From contig CAJNOL010000404.1 of the NCBI GenBank assembly GCA_905250125.1, positions 1-64,000 on the forward strand: DNA of 64,000 nt, given 5' to 3'. Below are positions 1 to 11,590 of this stretch, piece by piece. A model generated the notes under the pieces. It saw only the letters and a program-made list of their open reading frames with translations. It searched no databases and had not been told where the DNA came from. Origin of the DNA: Rotaria sordida (lineage: Eukaryota > Rotifera > Eurotatoria > Philodinida > Philodinidae). Position 1 is the stretch's first letter. Each line of letters starts with the position of its first letter. The position numbers and the translations under genes were made by a program.

Positions 1-525
1 CGTCTTATATTGAGTGAAGTGAAATAAGGGGATTTTTGTGATGGATGTCCTTTGTATGGCTTCTCTACGAGAATAAATAGTAAAAGTATTTTATTTTTTT
101 AGTTCTCTCACTGGATGTGCAAGCTCTTTTGATCACTACATTCGCTTGATTCATATTTGACGCAAATAAATAATGACATTTTGTCGTCGATGTATTGGAC
201 TCGTTTTTTGAAAAGAATAAATAGTAAAGAAATCGTGCTCATACGACTCTTAATATATTTAGTTGATGATATTTACTTGTTAGTGTAATGCGTGTTTTTG
301 ATTCAAAAAAAAAATCAATAGCAAAGATGCATTCTTTGATTCATTTCTTCAATTGATGAGTATTTTTATTTAATAATTATTTTCCATTTTGTTGATAAAA
401 TTTTTTATTCATTGTTTGAATGAGAAAATTTTAAAGAACTAACTGTGACAGAAGTCTAAATTGTTATTCATATGTTGATGTTTTTCTTTTATTGCAAAAC
501 ACTCGAATAGATAACTATTCCGACA
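1..525. other. Intergenic, no gene seen
   Basis: AT-rich sequence upstream of the first gene. Two short stretches near 70-90 and 210-230 share the same AATAAATAGTAAA-type core, so they could be polyadenylation signals of a gene to the left or a small duplication. I see no coding potential. Confidence 0.5.
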
Positions 526-1969
526 ATGTCACATGAAAACGAAGTACCAATAGTGAATCACGATGGTAGTGTATGTCATTTTAATTTATTCGAAAAACTA
601 CGCATAACATGGATCTCTTTTTTTGCTTAACTCTTTTAGTTTGATCAAGTAGCATTGGATACATACATACTAAAGTCTGACCAATCGATCACAGTGTATG
701 TATCTTTTCTTCTCATTGTTAATAAATATTGACATTTTTAGAGGTGCATCTGTTGGAAGAAAAACATCGCTCTGGACCATTTTTTCAATTGTTGCCGTTA
801 CTTTACTCTGTCCAACAATTGTCATTCATACGACTGCTATTTCCATAAGAAGTTTACAGACAACGACAGGTATGCAAAGAGTGATAAATCCATTTTTATA
901 TTTCATTTCAGCAGAAATATGCGAATAACTTCTTTCAATTAATGAATCAGTGAAAATGTTACATGAGACAGAAGATGAGAGGAATCATTTTTCGATAGAT
1001 ATTACATATTGGATTCTATCAACTATAAACTATATCAAACTCTAATTTTGTCGGTCGTAGATGAAAATAGATGGAACAGTACTCAATTCCAAACTGTCAG
1101 ATCGACTAATCAAACTAAAATCAACTTCATTTCTTGTAGCTATGCTAGCCGAACATTGTGTTTCGTCGTTTCGTGTCATGAGCTACAATATTCGATTAGA
1201 CTTGGTTCAGGACGGTCAAAATCAATGGAATCTTCGCAAAGATCGTCTAACTAGTCTCATCCGTTATCACAAACCTGATCTTTTCGGTGTTCAAGAAGCT
1301 TTGCCTCATCAAGTGGTAGACTTAAAGATGGCGTTGCCTGTCTTTGATTGGTATGGTGTAGGTCGTGACGATGGTAAAAACAGGGGCGAGTTTTCTGCCG
1401 TCTTTTATCGTTCTGATCGCTTTGACATACTTGATAACGGTACATTTTGGCTTTCGGAAACACCGGACATTGCTGGAAGTAAAGGATGGGATGCAGCTGC
1501 AATACGAGTGTGTAGTTGGGTGAAACTCCGAGATCGCTGGACTCGTCAGACACTATATCATTTTAACACCCATTTGGATCACGTAGGTGTGACGGCTCGT
1601 AGTGAAAGTGCTCGTTTGATTATGCATCGCATAAACGATACAACCGACTCAACACAGCCGGTGATACTTACTGGTGATTTTAATACAGGACCCGATTCAG
1701 ATGCCTATCGAATTATCATCACGAATACTTCTTTCCAAGATGCGAAAAACTTGACAGAGACGCCTCATTATGGTCCGGATGGTACTTGGGCTACCTTCTT
1801 CGTAGGACAAGGTCTGGGCGAGCGTATTGACTATATCTTTGTAACATCGCAACATTTTACAGTATTACAGCACGCAATTTTAACAGATTCGGATAACGAA
1901 TATTTCCCATCGGATCATCTGCCTGTTCTAATAGAATTGATTATGAAGAATCGAACTCGAACTGACTGA
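526..1969 (+). CDS. Type II membrane protein with endonuclease/exonuclease/phosphatase (EEP) domain
   Basis: My model has exons 526-570, 640-695, 742-869 and 1140-1969, all GT-AG and in frame, giving 352 residues. The first three small exons encode a short cytosolic N-terminus and one hydrophobic segment (about residues 44-66, around LWTIFSIVAVTLL). The last, intronless exon encodes a complete EEP metal-dependent phosphoesterase/nuclease domain. Visible motifs are MSYN near residue 90, GVQEA with the metal-binding Glu near 129, FNTHLDH, GDFN, RIDYIFV and the C-terminal SDH. The domain looks closest to the bacterial-type single-domain EEP hydrolases (COG3568-like). Five N-x-S/T sequons lie in the ectodomain, which fits a lumenal or extracellular location. 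The substrate cannot be read from sequence. The 3' exon looks less AT-rich than neighbouring genes, which is compatible with old horizontal transfer followed by gain of a spliced membrane anchor. The family call is firm; the exact 5' exons are inferred. Confidence 0.85.
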
Positions 1970-2010
1970 AATTTTCTACTTATTAAGAATCGATGTGCGC
2001 ATATGAACAT

Positions 2011-2016
2011 AATAAA
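2011..2016 (+). terminator. Polyadenylation signal of the EEP gene
   Basis: AATAAA lies 42 bp after the stop codon of the EEP gene, a normal distance for cleavage and polyadenylation. Confidence 0.5.
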
Positions 2017-3818
2017 TGTTCTCTTATCTCAACCTTCAGCTTGATTAAATCTTTGATATCAAGATCTGATGGAAACTTACATTTTCGAATTCTCTACACT
2101 TTTTAAAATGAATTCTTCTTACAAAGAAGATTTGTCTGAAATGTTCCAAAACATTCGAAATGAATAACTTTTTCTATCAGTACGTGAACGACAAGCATAA
2201 ACCTAACGTACACAATGAGTTGTTTGAGCTTGATTCTTACACTTCGCTACTGCCCTGAAGAGACATCGGTCTAACTCTTCACTCCAGTCAAACCTACACC
2301 CTTTTTTTGATAGTAGTGTATCATAATGTGTTGTATCAAAACGGCAGACTATTTTTGAAATCTATTAAAATTGATAATATTGAGTCAATATCGATGCACT
2401 CTAATAATGTTGATGCGTTCAAGACGTTTATACTAGTCACAGAGTTCAAATCGATCTCAGTTCTGAGACAGATTTTTTATTATAATGAGCACTGCAAAAA
2501 CCTTTATTAATATAATATACTTTGCAACTGTTTTTTTCTCTCAATAAATTTGAATCCTTTTCGAATAGTAAATTCGAATTCGGAAGCTCTAAGAGATATT
2601 GCGAATAAACATGCAACATGGATATACTTCTCATTTATTATTAAACACATAGTTTCATTAAAAAAAGTTCCAGTTAGCTATTCTTAATAATAATTGAGTC
2701 AGTTAAGTCGCAAAAGTCTCAGTTTGAAATAAAAAATATTATTTTGATGACAAAAATCATTGAAGGTTTATATACTGTCTTCCACTCTTTCTCAGTTAAA
2801 TCCGTATTGCTGTTCAAATCCTTATATATCATTTCAACAACAAAAAGATCCATTGATTAAAATTTAATTCATACTAACTAAAAAAAAAGAAATAATAGTA
2901 TATATAAGACATCGTACAAATCTGTTAATTTTTTATCAAAAAGATACTGCATTGCTACTAAAAAAAAAGTAAACAAAGAAATACTTCATCATATGAATAA
3001 AACTATAAACTATTAGTTCACTCATCTTTTTTCTGTTTCTGTTTCCATAGAAATATTTTGATTTCTGAATAAATATATATATAGGGTAATAAGGAAGAAA
3101 CTTCTATTATTATGCCCTTAATTTTTTGTGCTAGATATTCTGTGACGTGTGCTTCGTTTTTTCGACTTGAATATTTGATTTCAAAGAAATTTTTAATATA
3201 ATCCAATAAATTAAGATTGTGGTTAGGACTAGCAAGACATGACTACAACTCACATATCTTCATATTCACAGCAATTGTAAAATACTGTGTTTACTAGTAA
3301 TAAATAAAAGATTCCGGGTAATATTGATTCATAGAAAGTCAAAGGTTAAAGAACATATAAAACATTAAAAAAATTTTTTACTCGATAACTGTTATTCGAT
3401 TATTTACATCAACATGACAATGAATTTATTCTTCGCAAAGGAATGAAACTATACAACTATTCTATGCGTGAACAATGATTTTAGAAGTAGTCAACAATAG
3501 CGTCCAACCTAATAACAGAATATTTAACTGTACAATGAAATGATTCAAGCTATGGTTTAGTTTGCATGAAAAAGAAAAAGAAATCATTCGTAGCAAATTT
3601 CTGTTATAATCTCACTTCATTATTGTTGAATTTTTCGCTGAATGCATTTTTATTCTAATTTAATCTTTGTAGTTTAGTTAATATTAGTTGAAGAAAAATT
3701 TATTATTAATGAAAATAAATTTTCACAAATAATTTTCTCTCTTGATAATATCGATTTTATAGTTCAAAGATGATTTTTGAAAACAAGAACAAAAAGATAA
3801 ATTTTTTATATTGATCAA
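2017..3818. other. Intergenic, AT-rich
   Basis: No conserved coding sequence, RNA gene or clear repeat recognised. Short open frames here have no recognisable domains and no plausible splice context. Confidence 0.5.
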
Positions 3819-4257
3819 TTAAGAAGAATGCTTAGCAAGTGCTTGAAGTGCTAATCGATCTCTATTAATATCTAATGTAGTTCTTGTACATAAACTAGTG
3901 ACACCATTTTCACTCAGCCATATTTGCCAACGAGAATCAACAGACACTACACCAATACCACACATAGATCCTTGTTCCCAGGTTCGTACTTTGATCTGTG
4001 CACCAACTGATGTACCCTAAACGATAATCAATAAGAAAATTATTAATTTAATATTATTCTACTTTGAATGCTTCTTCAACTTCGACTGTAAATTCATAAC
4101 TATTATAAGGTGAAGTTGGTGGTATTTTATGAATGACACGTCCTACAAAAATAGTCGGTGTTCGAGCAAAATCATCTTCCAATGTTGATCTTTGCATACA
4201 TGAACAGGAAATTGTCGATCCAATCAATAGACTAAATAATAACCATGAAAACATCAT
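3819..4257 (-). CDS. Small secreted NTR/TIMP-like domain protein
   Basis: Two exons on the minus strand (4257-4063 and 4016-3819, phase 0, 46-bp intron) encode 130 residues. A signal peptide (residues 1 to about 17, FSWLLFSLLIGST) is followed directly by a CSC motif. The mature protein therefore begins near a Cys-x-Cys, as in tissue inhibitors of metalloproteinases and related netrin-like (NTR, OB-fold) proteins. Downstream are the strand pattern ending in EFTVEVEEAFK, an exon join to GTSVGAQIKVRT, a SMCGIG loop and a late LCTRT, also typical of NTR-type folds in length and cysteine placement. Only the N-terminal, TIMP-like subdomain length is present, so metalloproteinase inhibition is possible but not shown. 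It stands alone, facing away from the EEP gene. The family call is moderate, because short NTR domains are easy to over-call. Confidence 0.72.
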
Positions 4258-5642
4258 CGTTGCTAATTAAATAATTTTTTATCTGAATATATATGTTATT
4301 ATATATAAAACATAGATTAAGAAAATATTTTAAGTATCAAATAAATAGTATTAGATGAGAACGAAACCTTCATGATATAAGGTATGGAGTGAGAAAAACG
4401 GTCTGCTTCAAATTTTTTTTTGATTCCTTGGCGATTTGCAAATATACGAATCTATTCTTTCTTTCTTTTTTTTTTCAAAAAAACATAGTCAGAAGCACAT
4501 ATTTATATATTATGTTACCAAAATAGACTTTAAAAACCATACGATAAGTGCGGCAAGCGCTCGAAAATTTGAAATATATTTTTTTTGCGTTCTGTTCCAA
4601 TTTCAAGCCTCGCGGCAGTGATTAGATTTCGAGCAGTCAAAAACTGTATCCTATCGAGCAGCCATTTTCGACTCCTCAAGCACTTTTAAATCTCTTAACA
4701 CTCATCGAAGTTTCGAGCACTCGGGAAAAGAAACATATTGGAAGCAAATTATTAAGTGCTCCAGTAGAAGCAAGCCTAGTGGATATAGCAGTTTCAAGTG
4801 GTGGTGAGGCTAATTTTGATTTCGTGAAATGTCTTCAAAAAGTAATTTACAAATATCTCTTGCATTCGACTACCTTAGTAGAGCGATATATGTTCGACAT
4901 ATATTTTCCTTAATTCTAGAATTTAAAAAAAAATCTTTAATATAAACTGATGAAAAATAACACGTAAGGCTGAAATTCATAAGCGTTTTTGACGAAAAGT
5001 ACAGTCGTAGCGAGTTTTGCGTTTTGAATGTTTGAAATTTTTTTTTAATATTGATTTTACACTCTCTTCACACAAATCAGTTATTTATCAACTAAGCTCC
5101 TTATGTGACATCTGACACTCCAAAACAAAAAGCCTTTTCGGTAGTTAGAGACATGCAAAAGGTGTTTTTTTTTATTTTCGAAAACTGTTAGCAAATGTTA
5201 AACTTGAAGTAGTACTATCCTTCTAAGAATTGAAAAGATAAATTTCATAGAAGAACAATAGTTCATATGTAGTTTAGATGTTCGACGAATGTTAATTGTA
5301 AGTACCCATGTTCGAATCTTCTCCTCGGCATTTATTCGATAGGCTTCGACGACTCAAGAATGAGGCGTCTATAGGAACAAAATTCTTTTTACTTTGATCC
5401 CTTGGTAAAAATCGATGGACAGATCGAAAACTTCGTGCTTTACTGGAAAAGTGAAAATCAGAGGGGTCCGTTTGAAGCTTCGATGTCCACCGTAACCTTA
5501 AATCGACGCATCGAAATGTCTATCAAATGGCTTGGAATAAGAAAATCTACAATAAGAAGATCAATCCCAAACTAGAACAAGCATTTTAATTTCAGTAAAA
5601 TTATTACATAATCCGATATTAATTCAATGGCATAAATGAGAA
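4258..5642. other. Intergenic between NTR-like gene and hAT element
   Basis: No gene recognised. The core TCGAGCA or close variants recur at about 4629, 4655 and 4713, but too irregularly to define a repeat. Confidence 0.4.
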
Positions 5643-5961
5643 TGTGGGTGCATCGGCGTAACCAGGATTTTTAGACCAATGGGCAAACTTCTCTTGTGTC
5701 GAAAAAAACCAATGGGCGAAATGGGCAAGGTTTTTATTGATAGGCCAAAACTTTTTTCACCCAACAAAGTACTAATAACGTAAAAAAAAAACAAATGCAT
5801 AAGTTAGTGTTGAGGATTCTTCAAATATGTATCTGTACAACACACATAGACGTATTCTCTACGAACTACGTCATTTCACATATTGGTTTTTTTTCCTTTA
5901 TATTTCTACATATACGCCATTGGATTTCTTCTTTCTCTTCTATATGTCACTCTAGATGTAT

Positions 5962-7639
5962 ATCGGCTTGTCCACGTAACGCGTCACCTCGCTGACCAAG
6001 AATTCGAAATCATCATTTCATCAATTCGCCATTGCTACCTTGTAGAGCACAGTCTATAGTATAGAGAAATATATTTTGTTCTTTTAATAAGTGCTGAAAA
6101 TCATATTTGGTAATTGTTAATAAAGATGTCACTAAATATGTATAGGAGAATAATAATCTGGACCCTATAATTAGTCCAACCCTTCTATCGAAACATTGTG
6201 ATGAATATATATATAATTGAGAGCAATTGATTCTACGGTAACAGAAGTATCATTTGGCAAAACAACCGACTTCCTACTTGCTAGTGTCTTTTACTACCGC
6301 ATCAAGCAAAAGTACCGAATTGAAAGCGTCATCGCGTAACGAAAAATGAGTATTGTTTGTTTTTCCCTGGTTTGTCTCAACTTTTTTTTATACAAAATAC
6401 ATACCTAAAGCTAATTTTTTATGGGCTATCTGATGCAAATATTTTTATCTGAAAAAAATTTCGTTTTGCAATTATTGACATAACGCGATGACGTTTTTTA
6501 CCGTTTTCTACATTTTTTGCATATCTATAAAAAGCTTTTTCAGATAGTGATTTATTATTCAAAAACCACTGTAAGCTATGAGTAATGTATGTTTTTATTG
6601 TTTACTAACAAATTGCCATAAGAATATAGGTGATTGGTCTAATAAGCTGATTGAATTCAATTAAAATTAAATTACCCATTAAAATCGTTTATCGTTTCTA
6701 TGATATATACGTAAGGTCGGAGAAACTCAAAATTCCAGTAAAAGTCTTTCCTCGATGGTTTACATATGGTTAGATAGAGCTCATAAAACTGTCTAAGAAA
6801 ATGTACTTTACATCTTTTTTTCATTCTTTTATATACATAAAAAACTCAAAATACTGAGGTCATTCCGTTTAGAATGATCTCAGTAATAGAATAATCTTAG
6901 TATTTTGAGTTTTTTATGTATATAAAAGAGTGAAAAAAGATTTTAAAGTACAGTCTCTTAGACAGTTTTATGAGCTCTATCTAACCACATATAAATTATT
7001 GAGAAAAAATATTTACTGAAATTTTGAATTTTCCCGACCTTACACAGGCATTGCTATACATATTAGGGAAACTAGATGATTTTTTTTTACAATTTTTTTT
7101 GTATTAAAAGGATTAATAAACACAGCATTTAACATGTGCATACTTTAATCCTTAGAATAAATATAACATCTGGTCTTTACAGAGGTGTATATATGACAAA
7201 ATGAAGCATAAAAAAAACTATTACAAAAGTCATCGTCATCGCGTTACAAGCCCGTCATCGCGTAACGTTAATGAAACTGATCACTCTTCAAAACAAGGGG
7301 CCTGTTTGGAAATTTATTTAATCTGTTGGATACCTCAAACTCTTAGCTACCTACCGTCTATGGGACATTTCTTTTAATGTAGTATACATCCGCAGAAAAA
7401 TAAAGAACAACCATGTCACCCTCAACTTTTTGTCCCTTGTTCATCATCGCGTTACGTCACATATTTCTGCTATAATTTTCAAACGGCTTGTTCAAATGAG
7501 TTCATATTTTCAGAGGTTTGGGGGAAGACTGAGGCACATCTTCCACCGAAAGCACGAGCCTTCTAGACAACCTCATTGTTGAGAAAAGTTAATAAAACTG
7601 TGGACAAAACGTCATCGCGTTACGCTTGGACAAGCCGAT
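5962..7639. mobile_element. Nested inverted-repeat element with CpG-rich 14-mer repeats
   Basis: Termini are inverted: the left end reads TCGGCTTGTCCACGTAACGCG. The right end, reverse complemented, reads TCGGCTTGTCCAAGCGTAACG. TATA lies on both sides, so a TA or TATA target duplication is possible. Variants of GTCATCGCGTTACG, in both orientations, occur near 5974, 6326-6341, 6481-6493, 7235-7247, 7253-7267, 7444-7459 and 7611-7624. CpG-rich words like this stand out in such AT-rich DNA and look like subterminal transposase-binding repeats. No coding sequence was seen and the superfamily is not identified. Confidence 0.7.
6714..7040. mobile_element. Palindromic MITE, TA target site
   Basis: An almost complete inverted repeat of about 150 bp per arm. 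It starts AGGTCGG after TA (6712-6713) and ends CCGACCT before TA (7041-7042). The arms share long matches such as TTAGATAGAGCTCATAAAAC. TA flanks and size suggest a Tc1/mariner-type foldback MITE. It is inserted inside the CpG-repeat element, which is itself inside the hAT element. Confidence 0.8.
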
Positions 7640-8362
7640 ATATGTGTAGACATACATATGTTCGTGTGTGTTCTCTTAATTCTCTTCTTTTTGATCTATC
7701 CTTCTCTACGTTTACGTGGATAGTGTTTTCCCAATAAAATCGAACTCACGTTCACCCAAACTTACAGTTAAAATCAGGCTTGCTAGATCTTCTGAAAAGC
7801 CAAGAAAATTTCTGAAATTTGAACATTTTCCTGATTTTTTTCTGATCTTTTGATTTTTCTGATTTGTTGTCGAATTCCAGACGTTTTTAGATGGCGGCTG
7901 TACTAGTGGAATTAATTACGAGTGTAACCCATTAATATTATAGATTCGTATTCCGCTACCTTCTTTCCTTTCTTAATCTTTTGTAGTTTCTGGGTTCTGC
8001 AGCCACTGCTAAGTGCTTTAATATACCAGTAAATTGTTGCGTTGCTGAACTGAATAGTGAATGCCAATTTTTTTTTTTGAACGATTTTGTAAACATATTT
8101 TAGCTCAAAAACATTTATTGAAAGAATTTTGAACGAAGGAAAACTTGAAAAATAATATAGAAGTTATGTTCTATAACTTTGATTATTTTTCGTAAGATTT
8201 TTTGATCTGCATTGTTTATATAGATGACTTTTTTGTGCATATTTTTCGTAAACAGAGTTTTGGTTTTTGTAAAAGAATCCGACACTAGGTGTCTTTTCCT
8301 GACTTTTTTTTTTGTATTAACTAACAACTGAAGACCATGCTGCAGCAAATTAAGGAGATTCA

Positions 8363-8877
8363 TCATAGTCGCATCAAATGAATGCTCTCACATACGGAAC
8401 AACTAGTTTAAAACATGAGCTGCCAATAGTGTACACAGACAGAATTGTTTAAATTTTAAAATATTTACAATGTGTCATGTATCCACAGTACGAAATTTCA
8501 TCAACCTTTAGTTTTTTTTTTCCATCATGGTTGGATGGAACACGACTATTGACGTAGAAAGAAGCAATATTACTCACATTCAAAAGCAATTTGACAGCAA
8601 TTAAAATTTTTTGTTTATTACCCTTATAATTAAAAAAAAAATTATCTTAGACTTTGTTGAATTTGCTTTTTGATATGCATGATATTGTTTTTTCTTATGT
8701 AAATGGTTGTGTCCCATCCAAACATGACGAAAAAAAAAGAAAACTAAGCGTTGACGAAATTTAGTAGTGAGGGTATGTAACAAACTGAAAACTTCTTCTC
8801 AATGTGTGTACGCTACTGGCAGCGCATATTTTTAATTAGTTAGTTTGATAGTGAGAGTCTTCATTTGATCCAACTGT
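8363..8877. mobile_element. Diverged foldback element, copy 1 of a family
   Basis: Imperfect palindrome inside the hAT element. The left arm contains CATCAAATGAATGCTCTCAC and, nearer the centre, GGTTGGATGGAACACGAC. The right arm contains the reverse complements of both with mismatches. Its outer arm (TCAAATGAAGACTCTCACTA and ATCAAACTAAC) matches the outer arm of the palindrome at 30101-30720, so the two are one family. No coding sequence is seen. Confidence 0.6.
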
Positions 8878-9400
8878 GATCAATCTTCTAAGCTTACAGT
8901 ATATGATCTTTTACTCTAAGCTATATAATGGTTGTGTTGTTTTTCTTTACTATGAAATGCTTTTAAAAACAAAGTATGAGCCGATAAACAAAAAAAACGT
9001 GAAGCCTTTTGTGCAAGTATGTCAACATGATAGTTCTTGGTTTGCAAAAAGTTACTCTTTATGATTAGTTTCCAATTTCAGGAAAAAATTCTAATTTTTT
9101 TCTGATTTTAAAAACAAGAATTTCTGATTTTTAAGTTTTTCATCTAGGAACTCTGGTGAAAATACCAGAAGCGAGTCTTTTCTTCATGCTTCACAGAAAG
9201 AACAAGCAAAAATGCATGTGTGATTCAGACGGAAGAAAAGAAAATGAGTTATTATCTAATTCAAAAATAAATAAACAATTCTGAAAAAGTGAAATTTCAA
9301 TGGGCAAAAACTGACGCATAAAAATTACAATGGGCAAATCTCCAAATGAAATGGGCAATTGCCCATTTGCCCCTCCCTTGGCTACGCCACTGTGTGGGTG

Positions 9401-11111
9401 TTAGTTCGGATACAAGTGAGATTCAATTTTTTTTGTATAAAAATTAGAATTCTACTGTGGCTCAGACATAATCAGAATTGGACTAGAAGTGAATTGATCA
9501 CGTCGAAGTTCGGCAATATGGTAAACTAGAACATATACTTTCGCTATTGAATATTCAGTTGATTTAAGAAATATTATATTAATTGAAGTATGTCAACTGT
9601 ATGTCTGTGAATTAATAAATGGACGCACAAACGACAGTAAACAGATGTGTTCTACCTAACGGTAATACGACTATTGTGCTCTAGAAAATTACTCTCGTAT
9701 CACTTTTTCTCATAATATTGAAGAAGCTATCGATGGGGGCGAGGTCTATATCTCGTTTTCATTACTTTTTCAATTAGGTTTTGATTTATCGTAATTCAAA
9801 TCATAAGCCATAGGAAATAAAATGTCGTAAAAATATTTATCTAGGTAGCAGTAGGTATAGATTTCCACAAAAAATGTCCATGGAGAAAGAAAACAGTCGT
9901 TTTTTTTTAAATCTTCGAGTATTTGCCATTTTCAACTAGGCTCGTTATAAAATAGGAAGCAATAAGTTAAAGTAATATGAACTCTAACTTGTTCAATAGA
10001 TACAATACTTTGAAAGATTCAAAAAAAAAATAATGTGTGAAATAAAAAAAACTTCATTTGGTTGAAATTTTAAATGTTTTCAACTTAATCGATTTCTAGT
10101 TCGATTCGAATTAGGTTCAAACATTTCTACTGGAGACATCGTTCTTTCAAAGAAAACTATATTTGTTAAAGTATTTTATATTTATTGTGTTTCATCAATT
10201 TATATTGAAAAAACAAAAGTAATTTACTTAAAAAAAAATAAATATTGATTATTATTTCTTATGGTCAGATCTTAAAAACGACAAAACGTTGTTGCTTGCT
10301 TTTGTTCTAAATCGAAATTAAATTGTTCAAAATCAAGATGGTCGAGTAAATAAAATTTCAAAATATCTTTATAAAATGTAACTTGATCAATTGCTGACAA
10401 AACACGTTTATGTGATAGGGTATGGATATTATTATAATCAATATATTCGATTGTGATTAAAAGTTAACGTTCAATTTCTTAGTTAGAGATCGTTGTTATT
10501 ACTTGTTTTGATCCATTATTTAATTTTTATGTACTTCAAAGACAGGATTTGTGTATGATCTTATGTCATCATAAAATCAGAATTTTTTTTTCCATCAATT
10601 AATTTAATATGTATCATTACAATGATTTATTAGTGATTTGTTTAGTTTTCAGTTCAACTTTGAAAGTGCCATGCAAGTATTGCACGGCACCACTCTTGCA
10701 ATTTGTCATAACATCTAGTAAAACGTTGCTGGAGCCAATATTCATATCTATCAATGTTAAAAATCATTCGAATGAATTCAGAATATTTCTCCTTAATAAA
10801 ATTGAACTACGTAATTCTAGTTGTGCAAATAACTGTAATATTCTATAGATTGTTTGTTGTTGTCAGGATTTTTGCAACAGCATCATTCCATATAAATTTG
10901 AACAAATTTAATATGCCGTAAATTGGAGACTGTCACAGGATGATAAGATTGATATTATATCGAAGTATAGCAAGGTTGAGAAAAAATTTTGTCCATATAT
11001 ACTTATAGTAGCACTACGAATGTTCTACATGTCTGCACTTTTCTACATTAAAGTGTATACTGCATTTAACATCCAATCGAAATTGATTCATGATGAATTG
11101 TTTTCTATTTT
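9401..11111. other. Intergenic, no supported gene
   Basis: AT-rich. One open frame at 10609-10848 would encode 79 residues with a hydrophobic start and four scattered cysteines. It has no recognisable domain or splice context, so I do not call it a gene. Confidence 0.4.
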
Positions 11112-11590
11112 CAGCGACTAGGCTTCCTCTTACGATACAGTTGTCGACTGATTAAAATTGTTTCGTGAACATCAAGAAGACATCGAAGATCAATCACGAT
11201 TTGGTTGACCTGTAACCAAGACAACATCGGAAAATATTGAAAGAGTTCGATACCTTATTGATGAAATACAAGTGAAAACTGGAACGAATTCTATATGATC
11301 ATCTAAAGCTGAAAACAAATTACTGCACATTGGGCACCCAGCTTGCTGATTGATAACTAACAAAACGAACGAGTTCGAATATCTCAAGAAAATTTGACAA
11401 AATTCCAGCAAGAAACATGGCGATTATGTGATATAGTAACCGATGAAGAATCATGGTTTTATCATAAATAAATTGGTAGAAAATCGTCGAACGTTACCTG
11501 GACAACAATTGGTAGAACTCCATCTACTGTGATTTGGTGCAGCCGCTTTGTTCCAAAAACCCTCATTTTGCATCATTTTCAAAACGATTG
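11112..11590 (+). pseudogene. Degraded mariner transposase fragment
   Basis: Translated pieces match the N-terminal and first catalytic part of mariner transposases: YDTVVD then LKLFREHQEDIEDQSRFG, PVTKTTSENIERVRYLID, and later QENLTKFQQETWRLCDIVT followed by ESWFYHK. The first catalytic Asp region, normally VTGDESW, reads VTDEESW. At least two stops replace expected Trp and Arg codons (within YDTVVD*LK and RFG*PVTK), and several frame changes follow, so it is dead. The second half of the catalytic domain is not recognisable. It lies between the hAT element and the LRR gene. Confidence 0.85.

Larger units (their letters stand above)
5643..9400. mobile_element. Non-autonomous hAT-type DNA transposon with 8-bp target duplication
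   Basis: The element spans 5651-9392. It is flanked on both sides by the identical 8-mer TGTGGGTG (5643-5650 and 9393-9400), the target-site length diagnostic of hAT elements. Its ends are inverted repeats: left CATCGGCGTAACCAGG, right (reverse complement) CAGTGGCGTAGCCAAGG. This is the usual hAT start with a YA-GNGGCGTA-like core. Subterminal copies of AATGGGCAA occur in several places inside each end, as expected for hAT transposase binding sites. No transposase frame survives, so it is non-autonomous or decayed. It contains further elements nested inside it (5962-7639, 6714-7040, 8363-8877). Confidence 0.88.

Noticed and set aside
698..928. Separate 76-residue membrane protein
   Set aside because: Its hydrophobic part is better explained as exon 742-869 of the EEP gene: splice sites and frame join it to flanking exons, and the extra residues are intron translation.
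1257..1553. Antisense frame opposite the EEP domain
   Set aside because: Overlaps the conserved catalytic exon; no domain of its own.
5290..5340. tRNA gene suggested by GTTCGAATCT
   Set aside because: Only a B-box-like word; the arms around it do not pair and no acceptor stem is found.
10609..10848. Small secreted protein of 79 residues
   Set aside because: Hydrophobic start and four cysteines only; no splice context, no family, inside transposon-rich DNA.
11190..11411. Minus-strand frame of 73 residues
   Set aside because: It is antisense to the recognisable mariner transposase relic.
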